A stretch of DNA of 51,944 bases from Rhodobacteraceae bacterium REDSEA-S34_B6. GTDB taxonomy: Bacteria; Pseudomonadota; Alphaproteobacteria; Rhodobacterales; Rhodobacteraceae. The position numbers were made by a program, and so were the translations under genes. Below the pieces are notes generated by a model. It made no database searches and had not been told where the DNA came from. It saw only the letters and a program-made list of their open reading frames with translations. The stretch covers positions 1 through 51,944 of the forward strand of contig LUQC01000036.1 in the NCBI GenBank assembly GCA_001627925.1. Reading direction: 5' to 3'. Below, piece by piece: positions 37,683 to 46,186 of the stretch. How positions within the stretch are numbered: position 1 is the stretch's first letter; every line of letters begins with the position of its first letter.

Positions 37683-37937
37683 ATGAATATAGCAAGTCTA
37701 AATGTCCATAATCTGCAAAAAACGTTATCTTTAATTACCGCCTATGTGTATTGCAAACTACTGAGACGGGATTTGCGAACCGAAGTGGCGCGATTAGAAA
37801 AACAGAAAAAGCATCGTACTAACGCAGAGATAGCCATTACTGTATTAATCATTTTTGCTGCAGCATTGTTAGCTTCAAGCTTTGGTTGGAAAGGGCTTAT
37901 GTTGTATTTTCTACTTGCCGCAGTTCTCTTTCGTTAA
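37683..37937 (+). CDS. small membrane protein, unknown
   Basis: 84 residues: a basic, partly helical N-terminal half (CKLLRRDLRTEVARLEKQKK) followed by one or two transmembrane segments at about residues 49-82 (ITVLIIFAAALLASSFGWKG). A cytosolic helix with membrane anchor is the likely layout. Family not recognised. It lies inside the 1.2-kb interval between the tRNA-end repeats, so it is probably cargo of the former element. The ribosome-binding site (AAGAG) is weak. Confidence 0.55.
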   Translation: MNIASLNVHNLQKTLSLITAYVYCKLLRRDLRTEVARLEKQKKHRTNAEIAITVLIIFAAALLASSFGWKGLMLYFLLAAVLFR

Positions 37938-37939
37938 TT

Positions 37940-37958
37940 ATGTGACAGCATGTCACAT
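37940..37958. repeat. inverted repeat ATGTGAC-N5-GTCACAT
   Basis: Perfect seven-base arms directly after the stop of the 84-residue membrane protein. Same core as the repeat at 36223. Could end transcription weakly (AT-rich tail) or bind a dimeric regulator. Confidence 0.5.
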
Positions 37959-38076
37959 ATATTTAAGTGTATGAAAAAAAATGATTATTTAAAATATCTG
38001 AATAAAAATAAATATTTTAATTGATTATTTGAGATTGCGAAGCACGTACCTGCAAATGATTTTACAGGAGGACAGC

Positions 38077-38235
38077 ATGGGTGAACTCATGACTATATTG
38101 GCATTCGGTACACTTGGAGCCGTAAGTGTGCTTGCCTACATATCCGCAAGGGTAACAGAAAAATTAAAAAACGATCCATCTCACAAAAGGTCCAGCTTGT
38201 GCGCAACAAGTGAGCATTGGGCTGAAACTAGATGA
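38077..38235 (+). CDS. small single-helix membrane protein, unknown
   Basis: 52 residues starting at an ATG with a perfect AGGAGG five bases upstream (38066-38071). The frame is open further upstream to 38029 but that part lacks a good start. One transmembrane segment (LMTILAFGTLGAVSVLAYIS) is followed by a charged tail. Family unknown. Like the previous gene it lies between the tRNA-end repeats. Confidence 0.6.
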   Translation: MGELMTILAFGTLGAVSVLAYISARVTEKLKNDPSHKRSSLCATSEHWAETR

Positions 38236-38265
38236 GACTGATGTGAACTTTTTATACAGTTTAAC

Positions 38266-38310
38266 ACAGTGCGGTTTAATACTTGATTAAATTATAGTTG
38301 GCCGCACTGT
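38266..38310. repeat. compound hairpin ACAGTGCGG / CCGCACTGT
   Basis: Nine-base perfect arms (38266-38274 and 38302-38310) enclose a smaller hairpin TTTAAT-ACTTG-ATTAAA (38275-38291). It starts 31 bases after the 52-residue gene. There is no T run, so a structured RNA or site is as likely as a terminator. Confidence 0.5.
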
Positions 38311-38573
38311 CTTACAGTTTCAATAAAGCATTTTTCGTATATCTAATTACTTTACAATATTTTAACTATGTTATTACCGCAAAAATTGGTTTGGAAGTAG
38401 TTGCAGCTGAGTGCTGAAATGTGTTGCATACAAAACGGATTTGTTACTGAAATACCTATTTCGTTAATTGGATTAGCCGGGATCTTACCTCTTATTTTTA
38501 CAATATAAACTCTTTTCATAACAGAGACCGTGCCTTGGGAGAATTTGGTGCAGTCGACTGTTAAAATTGCAGC

Positions 38574-38694
38574 AAAAAAACCACTACCCGTCGTTAACAT
38601 TAGGCACTGACTCAGGCACTGAAAGACTCCAAACAGTTTAAATATTGATTTCAATAGAAAAACAGTGGAGCGGGTAGCGGGAATCGAACCCGCA
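38574..38694. repeat. tRNA-Gly 3' end with its downstream flank (copy A)
   Basis: Contains the intact tRNA 3' end (38666-38694) and about 90 bases of flank that share blocks with the left flank of copy B (AAAAAAACCACTACCC, TTAAAATTG). The flank also has TAGGCACTGACTCAGGCACTG; a similar TAGGCACTGGTTAGGCAC lies to the right of copy B near 37573-37591. Paired short repeats of this kind fit integrase arm sites. Confidence 0.55.
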
Positions 38695-38739
38695 CCTTAA
38701 GCTTGGAAGGCTCTTATGATACCATTTCACCATACCCGC
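38666..38739 (-). tRNA. tRNA-Gly (anticodon TCC)
   Basis: The minus strand folds as a complete tRNA: acceptor GCGGGTA, anticodon loop CTTCCAA (TCC), T-arm GCGGGTTCGATTCCCGC and an encoded CCA end, 74 bases in all. It borders the accessory segment on its 3' side, where partial copies of its end are found. Confidence 0.96.
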
Positions 38740-38820
38740 ATAGTCCTTGTTACTTAATACGGTCAAAATTTAGCGTCAAGCGTATAACAATTGTAAATTC
38801 TATTTTCACTGACGTGGTGA

Positions 38821-39462
38821 TCATACTGGCGCATTTGTTGATTTTATTTCATTATTTACATTGATCACTTCCAGTTCGATGTGTGAAGGGGTTTTCATAA
38901 GTTTAGCCGCTTTGACTCCCTGCCACTCTCCAAGCCAAACAGCCCAATCACTAGAATCTATTAAAAGTGGCATGCGATTATGGATCCCTGATATTTGCTT
39001 CGAGGCGGGCACAGTTATGATCGTACAGGTCGGGGTCCTATCTTCACGATCGACCGAAAATTGCCAAATTCCAGCAAAGCTCATTTGCTGCCTATCTAAT
39101 CTCCTAACATAAAAAGGTTTACTCTTTGAGCCCACTTGTTTTTTCCACTCATAGAAGCCATCCGCTGGGATTAAACATCTCCTTTTAATGCAAGCGTCTC
39201 TATACGCAGGTTTTTCAGCAAGCGTTTCGGCCCGAGCATTAAATAGTAATGGCCCATCTGAAACCGATTTGTACCAATGTGGCACAAAACCCCATCGCAT
39301 CTGTCCTAATTTTCTCTTACCCAAATTGCTGACTAGCACACTAATGTTTTCAGCTGGGCATATGTTAAAATTGGGTACTGTGACCAAACTTTCTGTCATT
39401 TGGGCGTTAAAAATTTCAGCAGTTGCTTTTAATGGTGTTTCTAATACAAACCTACCACACAC
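38821..39462 (-). CDS. SRAP-domain protein (YedK/HMCES family)
   Basis: 213 residues beginning MCGRF, so that Cys2 becomes the catalytic N-terminus after Met removal. Other SRAP marks are the PHWYKS region, the central INARAETLAEKPAYRDA-like segment (here FNARAETLAEKPAYRD), ADGFYEWKK and GIHNRMPLLI with the active histidine. The family forms a thiazolidine crosslink with abasic sites in single-stranded DNA, shielding them. It is divergent from the hydrolase gene across a 45-base gap. Confidence 0.93.
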   Translation of the reverse strand: MCGRFVLETPLKATAEIFNAQMTESLVTVPNFNICPAENISVLVSNLGKRKLGQMRWGFVPHWYKSVSDGPLLFNARAETLAEKPAYRDACIKRRCLIPADGFYEWKKQVGSKSKPFYVRRLDRQQMSFAGIWQFSVDREDRTPTCTIITVPASKQISGIHNRMPLLIDSSDWAVWLGEWQGVKAAKLMKTPSHIELEVINVNNEIKSTNAPV

Positions 39463-39507
39463 TGAATTATTTTACCTTTAAATTTAAATAGGTGACTACG
39501 GAATATA

Positions 39508-40269
39508 ATGCTTAATTATATACACTACCCATCAACCAAATCTAATAAAACCCCACTTTTGATTGTGCACGGATTATATGGCTCAGCACGTAATTGGGGT
39601 GTAATTTCGAAAAGACTGTCAGATGAAAGAGAAATCTTTGCAATCGACCAACGTAACCATGGTGACAGTCAATGGTGCGAAACCCAAAGTTACTTTGACA
39701 TGGCCGGAGATCTCCAAGAATTTCTTGAACACTTTGGCTCGATGGCTGTTTTAGGGCATTCAATGGGTGGCAAAGCAGCAATGGTACTCTCAATGTTAAA
39801 ACCAAGTCTAGTAGAAAAACTCGTCATCGCGGACATAGCACCCGTTAGCTATTTTCATGACAACACTCAGTATATTAGAGCAATGAAAAATGTTCAGTTA
39901 GATAAGTTAGCTACCAGAGCAGATGCCATAATTCAGTTAGCAGAAAGTGTTCCGGAACCAGAGTTGCGGAGCTTTTTCGCTCAGTCAATTGATTTAAAAA
40001 ATAAAAGATGGAAGCTTAATTTAGATGTGCTCGAGAGCGAAATGGAAAAAATAATTTCTTTTCCTCAGCTGTCAGGAAAATTCGAAAAAGTTTCACTTTT
40101 TTTATCCGGAGCATTAAGTAACTATCTACAAATTACGCATCGGCCGACGATAAAAAAACTATTTCCTAAAGCAAAATTCGCCAAAATACCAAATGCTGGA
40201 CACTGGCTTCATGCAGAAAAACCACGTGAATTTGAAGCTGCTGTTAGAACTTTTTTAAGTGATTTTTAG
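39508..40269 (+). CDS. alpha/beta hydrolase (YbfF-like esterase)
   Basis: 253 residues with the alpha/beta-hydrolase fold: oxyanion segment IVHGLYGSARNWG, nucleophile elbow LGHSMGGKAAM and the catalytic histidine in NAGHWLHAEKP. DQRNHGDS is the usual strand-4 motif of the YbfF group, acyl-CoA or short-chain esterases. No signal peptide. Substrate unknown. Confidence 0.88.
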   Translation: MLNYIHYPSTKSNKTPLLIVHGLYGSARNWGVISKRLSDEREIFAIDQRNHGDSQWCETQSYFDMAGDLQEFLEHFGSMAVLGHSMGGKAAMVLSMLKPSLVEKLVIADIAPVSYFHDNTQYIRAMKNVQLDKLATRADAIIQLAESVPEPELRSFFAQSIDLKNKRWKLNLDVLESEMEKIISFPQLSGKFEKVSLFLSGALSNYLQITHRPTIKKLFPKAKFAKIPNAGHWLHAEKPREFEAAVRTFLSDF

Positions 40270-40362
40270 CATTAACTTTATTTTTTAATTTAGCGCAATA
40301 TTGATCAAAAATTTATAAAAAAGAAGCTTGACCAAACCCTATTTTAAACTCATATCGGAAAT

Positions 40363-42162
40363 ATGACAAACCTCGCAAATATACGAAATTTTTCGATAGT
40401 AGCTCATATTGATCACGGCAAATCTACTTTGGCTGATCGTTTAATTCAAACGACTTCAACTGTGTCGGATCGGGATATGAAAGAGCAGCTTCTCGATAGC
40501 ATGGATATTGAACGCGAACGTGGGATTACAATTAAAGCCAATACAGTTCGAATTGATTATATTGCCAAAGATGGTGAAAAATATGTTCTAAACCTGATAG
40601 ATACTCCAGGACACGTAGATTTTGCCTACGAAGTAAGCAGGTCAATGAGAGCTGTTGAGGGTTCGCTTTTGGTAGTGGATAGTACGCAAGGGGTAGAGGC
40701 ACAAACACTGGCAAACGTTTATCAAGCAATCGACGCCGATCATGAAATAGTACCTGTTTTGAATAAAATTGATTTACCCGCCTCCGATTGCGAAAGGGTA
40801 GCTGAGCAAATTGAGGATGTTATCGGTTTAGATGCTAGCGAAGCGATCGAAGTTAGTGCGAAAACAGGTATCGGTATTGATGAAACATTAGAAGCCATCG
40901 TAAATAAGTTGCCGGCACCAACCGGAGATGCAGACGCACCACTTAAGGCAATGCTGGTCGATAGCTGGTACGATGCTTACTTAGGAGTAGTAGTCTTAGT
41001 GCGAATAATGGACGGTAAGATGCAAAAGGGTGATCGCATAAAAATGATGTCTAACGGAACCCTCCACTCTATCGACAGAATTGGTGTATTTAAACCACAA
41101 ATGGAAAATGTTGATTATCTTTACCCCGGCGAAATAGGATTTATTACTGCATCAATTAAACAGGTTCGCGATACTAGAGTCGGAGACACAATCACACATG
41201 ACAAACGGGGAACAGATACTGCGTTACCTGGATTTGAACCAAGTCAGCCAGTTGTATTTTGTGGTTTATTTCCTGTTGACAGTTCTCAGTTTGAAGATTT
41301 GCGGGACGCTATCGAAAAACTAGCGCTAAACGATGCATCATTCAGTTCTGAAATGGAAACATCCGCTGCATTAGGCTTTGGGTTTCGTTGTGGATTTCTA
41401 GGACTACTACACCTGGAAGTAATAAGAGACCGTATTGAGCGAGAGTACGATATAGACTTGATTACTACTGCTCCAAGCGTAATTTACCATGTCTATTCTC
41501 GTGATGGGGAAATAATTGAGCTGCACAACCCTGCCGATATGCCTGATTTGTCAAAAGTGGATCATTTAGAAGAACCAAGGATAAAAGCAACAATATTGGT
41601 ACCAGATGATTATTTGGGAGACGTGCTTAAACTTTGCCAGGATCGTAGAGGGATTCAAGAAGATTTAACCTATGCCGGTTCTCGTGCAATGGTTGTATAT
41701 GACTTGCCGTTGAATGAAGTGGTGTTTGATTTCTACGATCGGTTGAAATCAGTTACTAAAGGATATGCGTCATTTGATTATCAAATGACCGGATATCGAA
41801 CAGATAATTTGGTCAAGATGCAGATTTTGGTAAATGAAGAACCAGTAGATGCATTATCAGTAATGGTACACAGGGACCGGTCAGAGGTTAGAGGCCGCGC
41901 TATGTGTGAAAAACTAAAAGATCTTATACCTCGCCATATGTTTAAAATACCTATTCAGGCAGCTATAGGGGGTAAAGTAATTGCGCGCGAGACCCTCGCA
42001 GCTCTGAGAAAAGATGTAACAGCAAAATGTTATGGCGGTGATGCCACCAGAAAGAGGAAGCTTTTGGACAAACAGAAGGCTGGCAAGAAAAAAATGCGTC
42101 AATTTGGTAAGGTAGATATTCCACAAGAGGCGTTCATATCAGCCCTTAAAATGGAAGGATAA
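40363..42162 (+). CDS. lepA: elongation factor 4 (LepA)
   Basis: A 599-residue translational GTPase with G1 [10 protein letters not shown], the switch region [11 protein letters not shown]3 DTPGHVDF and G4 NKIDLP, and the LepA-specific C-terminal domain ending near [14 protein letters not shown]. It acts on ribosomes, in back-translocation or 30S assembly. Length is standard. It may be cotranscribed with the cytochrome b561-like gene 17 bases downstream. Confidence 0.97.
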   Translation: MTNLANIRNFSIVAHIDHGKSTLADRLIQTTSTVSDRDMKEQLLDSMDIERERGITIKANTVRIDYIAKDGEKYVLNLIDTPGHVDFAYEVSRSMRAVEGSLLVVDSTQGVEAQTLANVYQAIDADHEIVPVLNKIDLPASDCERVAEQIEDVIGLDASEAIEVSAKTGIGIDETLEAIVNKLPAPTGDADAPLKAMLVDSWYDAYLGVVVLVRIMDGKMQKGDRIKMMSNGTLHSIDRIGVFKPQMENVDYLYPGEIGFITASIKQVRDTRVGDTITHDKRGTDTALPGFEPSQPVVFCGLFPVDSSQFEDLRDAIEKLALNDASFSSEMETSAALGFGFRCGFLGLLHLEVIRDRIEREYDIDLITTAPSVIYHVYSRDGEIIELHNPADMPDLSKVDHLEEPRIKATILVPDDYLGDVLKLCQDRRGIQEDLTYAGSRAMVVYDLPLNEVVFDFYDRLKSVTKGYASFDYQMTGYRTDNLVKMQILVNEEPVDALSVMVHRDRSEVRGRAMCEKLKDLIPRHMFKIPIQAAIGGKVIARETLAALRKDVTAKCYGGDATRKRKLLDKQKAGKKKMRQFGKVDIPQEAFISALKMEG

Positions 42163-42179
42163 ATTTAAGGATTAAAAAA

Positions 42180-42665
42180 ATGCATGGAAAATATTCAAAG
42201 AGCCAAATAATACTGCATTGGCTTGTGGTTTTGCTGATCGTACCACAATTTTTATTCTATGACAAAATTTCGAAAGCATTGGAAGCAAGATTTAACGGGT
42301 CTACAGTCGTGGAAAGTCCTTGGATTTCGCTTCATATCTTAACGGGATTTATTATTTTTTGCTTGGCATGCGCGCGTTTTATTCAGCGCTTAGATAACTC
42401 TAAACACCGTGAAGATAATAATACCAATGATGTAGGCAACATCATTAAGCACTTAAATCATTACACTCTGTATTTTTTGATGCTTGCACTTCCAATCACC
42501 GGAGCAATTGGATGGTTCAGAGGCATCGAAGCTTTTGCCAACTTGCATGTTATGCTTAAATCAGCTTTTTTACTTTTAGTTGCTTTGCACCTTACAAGTA
42601 CTTTTTATCAACAAGTATTCTTAAGAAATAATGTTTTGGGGAAAATGCTTTTAGGGAGAAAATAA
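42180..42665 (+). CDS. cytochrome b561-like membrane protein
   Basis: 161 residues with four hydrophobic helices and histidines placed as haem ligands: IILHWLVVLLIV, ISLHILTGF, LNHYTLYFLMLALPITG and LLVALHLTSTFYQ. This is the bacterial cytochrome b561 (CybB) pattern: a diheme inner-membrane protein able to pass electrons to or from quinone. Physiological partner unknown. Confidence 0.85.
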   Translation: MHGKYSKSQIILHWLVVLLIVPQFLFYDKISKALEARFNGSTVVESPWISLHILTGFIIFCLACARFIQRLDNSKHREDNNTNDVGNIIKHLNHYTLYFLMLALPITGAIGWFRGIEAFANLHVMLKSAFLLLVALHLTSTFYQQVFLRNNVLGKMLLGRK

Positions 42666-42736
42666 AAAGTACATTACACTTTTTACTTATTTCATCAATT
42701 TTTTGATGTAACACAGACCTAAAAATCACGTTCTGA

Positions 42737-42813
42737 TGGTACCGCCTCCCCGGCTTGAACGGGGGACCTCTGGATCCACAATCCAGCGCTCTAACCAACT
42801 GAGCTAAGGCGGC
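42737..42813 (-). tRNA. tRNA-His (anticodon GTG)
   Basis: Minus strand folds as a tRNA with anticodon loop ATTGTGG (GTG), T-arm CCCCGTTCAAGCCGGGG and encoded CCA. The base before G1 is T rather than the usual G-1, and the discriminator base is A. Loss of G-1 with A73 is a known feature of many alphaproteobacterial tRNA-His. Confidence 0.95.
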
Positions 42814-42964
42814 ACTACTCTGGGATTATCGCTCAAAAACTTTAATTGCAAGTAATTTAAATATATTTCTTTGCGACAAAAGTTACGATCATTGTGTTTG
42901 CTTAGAGCTTATTTTGAAAGTAACAATTGTATGAATTTTAAAACGATCGCAAAAGGAAATACTC

Positions 42965-43165
42965 ATGGGGATTGATACAGAATCCAATGTTGAAGCTAGT
43001 CTACAAATTGGGCCAACGGAAAAAGGAATGGTACGCCTTTATGTGTCCAATAACTCCATCGAAATACCGATGGACTTTGAGCCTGAAGAAGCGAAAGAAA
43101 TCGCTGACGAAATTTTATCTGCAGCCAAAGTTGCTGCTGAACTTGAAGATACAAGTAGGAGTTAA
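42965..43165 (+). CDS. small conserved protein (possibly DUF6324)
   Basis: 66 residues, acidic, with a beta-rich start (SLQIGPTEKGMVRLYV) and a C-terminal helix EPEEAKEIADEILSAAKVAA. I recall close relatives as short conserved proteins in Rhodobacterales, annotated as DUF6324; this name is from memory. AAGGAAA stands nine bases upstream of the ATG. It is convergent with mmcB, with one base between the ends. Function unknown. Confidence 0.75.
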   Translation: MGIDTESNVEASLQIGPTEKGMVRLYVSNNSIEIPMDFEPEEAKEIADEILSAAKVAAELEDTSRS

Positions 43166-43166
43166 C

Positions 43167-43610
43167 TTAATAGCCATATGGGAAATCTGGATCACGGATG
43201 GATCTCAGACGTAACGCTGCATCCCGCCCAAACTTGTGAATTATTTTCTTCCTTCGCGCAGCACTAAGTGGTCTCTCTTCAGGAATTCGCAGTATCTCAG
43301 CGTCAAACGCATCAGCTATAATCAAACCACCTTCATCCGGGAGTATATTGGTTGGAAACTGCATATCTACAGCCCAGAAGAAACTATCACAGTAATCTAA
43401 ATACCCTTGCCATTTCTTATCAGACATAAAGTCAGCACGTCCTGACTTGCACTCGATAATCCAAATTTCACTTTTTGGTCCAATCGCCATTAAATCCACG
43501 CGCAATCCACGAGTTGGAACAAACTCTTCTAAAGAAGCAAAATTCAACCTTGCCAAATGTCTAGCAACCCCCCGCGCAATTCTTTGACCTGATGAATTAA
43601 AATCCGCCAT
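43167..43610 (-). CDS. mmcB: MmcB-family DNA repair protein
   Basis: 147 residues with a PD-(D/E)xK nuclease-like core: Asp in RVDLMAIGPKSEIWI and IIECKSGRADF. In Caulobacter the MmcB protein belongs to the SOS-controlled damage-tolerance set that works with ImuB and DnaE2. No LexA box was searched for systematically upstream. The DFPYGY tail is the usual end of the family. Confidence 0.85.
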   Translation of the reverse strand: MADFNSSGQRIARGVARHLARLNFASLEEFVPTRGLRVDLMAIGPKSEIWIIECKSGRADFMSDKKWQGYLDYCDSFFWAVDMQFPTNILPDEGGLIIADAFDAEILRIPEERPLSAARRKKIIHKFGRDAALRLRSIRDPDFPYGY

Positions 43611-43727
43611 TATCTCTTATTTTGTAAAACAATTAGGCTGCCGCCCTACACTATATTTTGCTTATTTAAAATGCCACTTGCAAAATATTATTTGACGGAT
43701 TACCTAATCGCTGGTGGGTTACTGTTT

Positions 43728-43881
43728 AACTCGTCTCAGGTTGCATTCCGGTGGCCTTAAGCAATTCCGAGGGAGCTGGCTCTGTATGAATCTTGGTTCA
43801 TTTACCTGGCGCCCACCTGTAAAAACAGGTCCTCGGGAATGAGATAACCCGACGGTTGCTACGGGGCCCACTGCCGTAGCT
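43728..43881 (+). ncRNA. ssrS: 6S RNA-like structured RNA
   Basis: Plus-strand folding gives a stem ATTCCGAGG / CCTCGGGAAT (43774-43782 and 43831-43840) enclosing a long imperfect hairpin (GGGAGC ... GGCGCCC with ATGAA/TTCAT inside) and a short hairpin CCTGT-TTTT-like ACAGG. The sequence GGGAGCTGGCTCTGT ... CCTGGCGCCCACCTGT resembles alphaproteobacterial 6S RNA as I remember it, which binds the RNA polymerase-sigma70 holoenzyme. Ends are approximate; a TTGACG at 43692 may be a -35 element. The gap would otherwise be an unexplained 315 bases. Confidence 0.6.
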
Positions 43882-43890
43882 ATAACTTTT
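43858..43890 (+). terminator. hairpin at the 3' end of the 6S-like RNA
   Basis: GCTACGG (43858-43864) pairs with CCGTAGC (43874-43880) around nine bases, followed by TATAACTTTT. The T run is broken, so termination efficiency is uncertain; it may instead be part of the RNA structure. Confidence 0.55.
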
Positions 43891-43925
43891 AGTATTCTGA
43901 AAAATATAATATTATTTAAATTAGC

Positions 43926-44405
43926 TTAAAAATCATGTGGATTTGTATCCCGCGCCATGAAATCTAGAATTGCATTTACAAATTTTGTTTCCTTACCATC
44001 TGGATAAAAAGCCTCCGATATAGTTAAATATTCAGAAATAATTACTTTTGACGGTGTATCCAAGCCCTTCATTTCAGCCCCTGCTACTCGAAACAAAGCT
44101 CTCAAAGTTGGATCAATTCTATCAATCGGCCACTTTTCGACCAGAGCCCTATCGGTCATTTGATCAATAGCCGCTTGGAATTTGACTGCATTTGAAACTA
44201 AATTTTTAAAAAGCTCCTGATTTCCTTCAATAAATCTTAGATCCTGATCATAATCGCCAAAACGAAACTTTAAAAATTCCTCGCAGACCTTGTCTACCGA
44301 TACTGAAGAATGCTCCATTTGAAAAAGAGCTTGTACTGCATAAAGCCGGCTCATCGACTTCATTTTTCTGCTTTGGTTTCCCGAAATTTTACTAGATACA
44401 ACCAT
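43926..44405 (-). CDS. nusB: transcription antitermination factor NusB
   Basis: 159 residues, all-helical NusB fold. Recognisable parts are SRLYAVQALFQMEHS, DQMTDRALVEKWPIDRIDPT and LDTPSKVIISEYLTISEAFY. It binds boxA RNA with S10 in rRNA antitermination. It follows ribH after 16 bases in the ribB-ribH-nusB order common in proteobacteria. Confidence 0.93.
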   Translation of the reverse strand: MVVSSKISGNQSRKMKSMSRLYAVQALFQMEHSSVSVDKVCEEFLKFRFGDYDQDLRFIEGNQELFKNLVSNAVKFQAAIDQMTDRALVEKWPIDRIDPTLRALFRVAGAEMKGLDTPSKVIISEYLTISEAFYPDGKETKFVNAILDFMARDTNPHDF

Positions 44406-44421
44406 TACAAGTAAGCTAACT

Positions 44422-44934
44422 TCATGTGCTACCAGAAGATTTAAAGCCTATATCTTTGCTCATTTCCTGCCAAGAAAGACTTAAAGAAAGTAAACTCAGC
44501 GCTGCTAGGGCTGCACCTGCACCCTTATTTAGTTTTTTAGGATCAGATCTTTCTTTGGCCTGATTAATATTCTCAACAGTTAATATGCCATTACCAATAC
44601 TTAATCCTTGCAGACCAAGCATAAGCAAGCCTTTCGAGCTGTCATTGCACACTGTTTCATAATGACTTGTTTCTCCTCTTATAACGCAACCAAGCGCCAC
44701 ATACGCGTCAAAGTCACACAGACGACTAGCCATTCCAATTGCAGTTGGCACTTCGAGCGCTCCCGGTACGTTAACTATTTCAAACTCAGCACCAGACGCA
44801 CTTATTTCTGCCGTTGCCCCAGCAACCAAATCATCTGCTATTTCTTTATAATATGGAGCCACAACTACCAGAACCTTAACGGGCTTAATAAACTTTGGAC
44901 GCTTTATATCGCTGGTTGGTTCAGATTTTACCAT
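44422..44934 (-). CDS. ribH: 6,7-dimethyl-8-ribityllumazine synthase
   Basis: Condenses the ribityl-pyrimidine with dihydroxybutanone phosphate in riboflavin synthesis. The 170-residue protein has VNVPGALEVPTAIGMA, ALGCVIRGETSHYE with the catalytic histidine, and GLLMLGLQGLSIGNGILTVE. The ATG overlaps the ribB stop by one base (TAATG), indicating translational coupling. Confidence 0.95.
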   Translation of the reverse strand: MVKSEPTSDIKRPKFIKPVKVLVVVAPYYKEIADDLVAGATAEISASGAEFEIVNVPGALEVPTAIGMASRLCDFDAYVALGCVIRGETSHYETVCNDSSKGLLMLGLQGLSIGNGILTVENINQAKERSDPKKLNKGAGAALAALSLLSLSLSWQEMSKDIGFKSSGST

Positions 44935-46064
44935 TATTTCAACTCCGATATTTTCTTTGTACCGGTAATTTCTAACCCATAGGCCTCTAGCCCTACAATT
45001 TTTGGCTTTGGAGAATTAGTAAGCAAAATGAGACGGGATAAACCCAAAGCAGACAAAATCTGTGCCCCTAAGCCATATTGTCTTAGCGTTTTGGGCGATG
45101 CCGCTTCAGTAGAAGAAAGCTTCATATCTGTATCTCTCAGCAAAACGACAACTCCTCTGCCCTCCTCCGCAACTATTTTCATAGCTTCTCTCAATTCATT
45201 GGCGCGGCCAAACGGGCCAACTCCTAAAATATCTAACATTGGATCCAGGGCGTGCATTCTGACTAGCACTGGATCACCACTTTTGATGTCACCTTTTGTT
45301 AGGACTATATGCTGGTCGCCGTGGGTTTCGTCTTCGTAAATTGACATGTCCCATTCATCACCAAACTCCGACTTAACTTTTCCTGCTTTTTCCTCTTTAA
45401 CTAAGTTATCATGCCTTCTACGATATGATATTAAATCGGAAATTGTGCCTATCTTAAGTTTATGTTTCCGAGCAAAAGCTACTAACTCAGGCAATCGGGC
45501 CATTGAGCCATCTTCATTCATAATTTCACAGATTACGCCAGATGGATTTAGGCCTGCAAGACGACTAATATCAACAGCCGCTTCCGTATGTCCGGCCCTG
45601 ACTAGGACACCACCATCTTTTGCTTTTAAAGGGAAAACATGTCCAGGCGTAGAGATGTCAGCTTGATTTTTATTAGAATCTATCGCGGTGGAAACTGTAA
45701 GCGCCCGGTCATGCGCAGAAATTCCAGTAGTCACGCCCTCACGTGCCTCAATAGAAATTGTAAATGCAGTTTCATGTCTCGATGAATTGTGAGTGCTCAT
45801 CAAGCTTAAACCTAATTGGGAGATACGACCGGAGGTAAGTGCAAGGCAAATTAAACCGCGACCGTGCGTTGCCATAAAATTGATCGCATCAGGGGTTGCC
45901 ATTTGCGCAGGTATTACCAAATCCCCTTCATTTTCACGATCCTCATGGTCAACAAGAATGAACATACGCCCATTTCTCGCATCGTCAATTATGTCAGAAA
46001 TTGACGAAATGATATCACTATAACTTTTTTCTACCTTACCTGGCTTATCAAAACTCAAAGACAA
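44934..46064 (-). CDS. ribB: 3,4-dihydroxy-2-butanone 4-phosphate synthase with degenerate RibA-like domain
   Basis: 376 residues. The N-terminal domain (to about residue 225) is a complete DHBP synthase: [53 protein letters not shown] and [11 protein letters not shown]. The C-terminal half has the GTP cyclohydrolase II fold ([38 protein letters not shown]), but the zinc cysteines of the normal HSECLTGD...RCDCG stretch are missing, so GCHII activity is not expected. Another RibA should exist elsewhere in the genome. Confidence 0.92.
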   Translation of the reverse strand: MSLSFDKPGKVEKSYSDIISSISDIIDDARNGRMFILVDHEDRENEGDLVIPAQMATPDAINFMATHGRGLICLALTSGRISQLGLSLMSTHNSSRHETAFTISIEAREGVTTGISAHDRALTVSTAIDSNKNQADISTPGHVFPLKAKDGGVLVRAGHTEAAVDISRLAGLNPSGVICEIMNEDGSMARLPELVAFARKHKLKIGTISDLISYRRRHDNLVKEEKAGKVKSEFGDEWDMSIYEDETHGDQHIVLTKGDIKSGDPVLVRMHALDPMLDILGVGPFGRANELREAMKIVAEEGRGVVVLLRDTDMKLSSTEAASPKTLRQYGLGAQILSALGLSRLILLTNSPKPKIVGLEAYGLEITGTKKISELK

Positions 46065-46186
46065 CTTCTCCTGTAAATATTAATTCCATGAGATACTCAT
46101 TTTAAATTAACTTTACCAGAGAGGATTAACGGATTCTTAATACAAAGATAACTTAAATCATTACTGATCTTGATAATAACAAGTTT

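Noticed and set aside
38352-38654. A 100-residue minus-strand open frame left of tRNA-Gly, considered as an integrase fragment.
   Set aside because: No tyrosine-recombinase motif, odd Cys-rich composition and overlap with the repeat flank; more likely a chance frame.
43740-43880. Cobalamin or FMN riboswitch, because riboflavin genes are near and GGCAGTGGGC appears on the minus strand.
   Set aside because: The other conserved blocks of both classes are absent and the downstream minus-strand gene is mmcB, not a vitamin gene.
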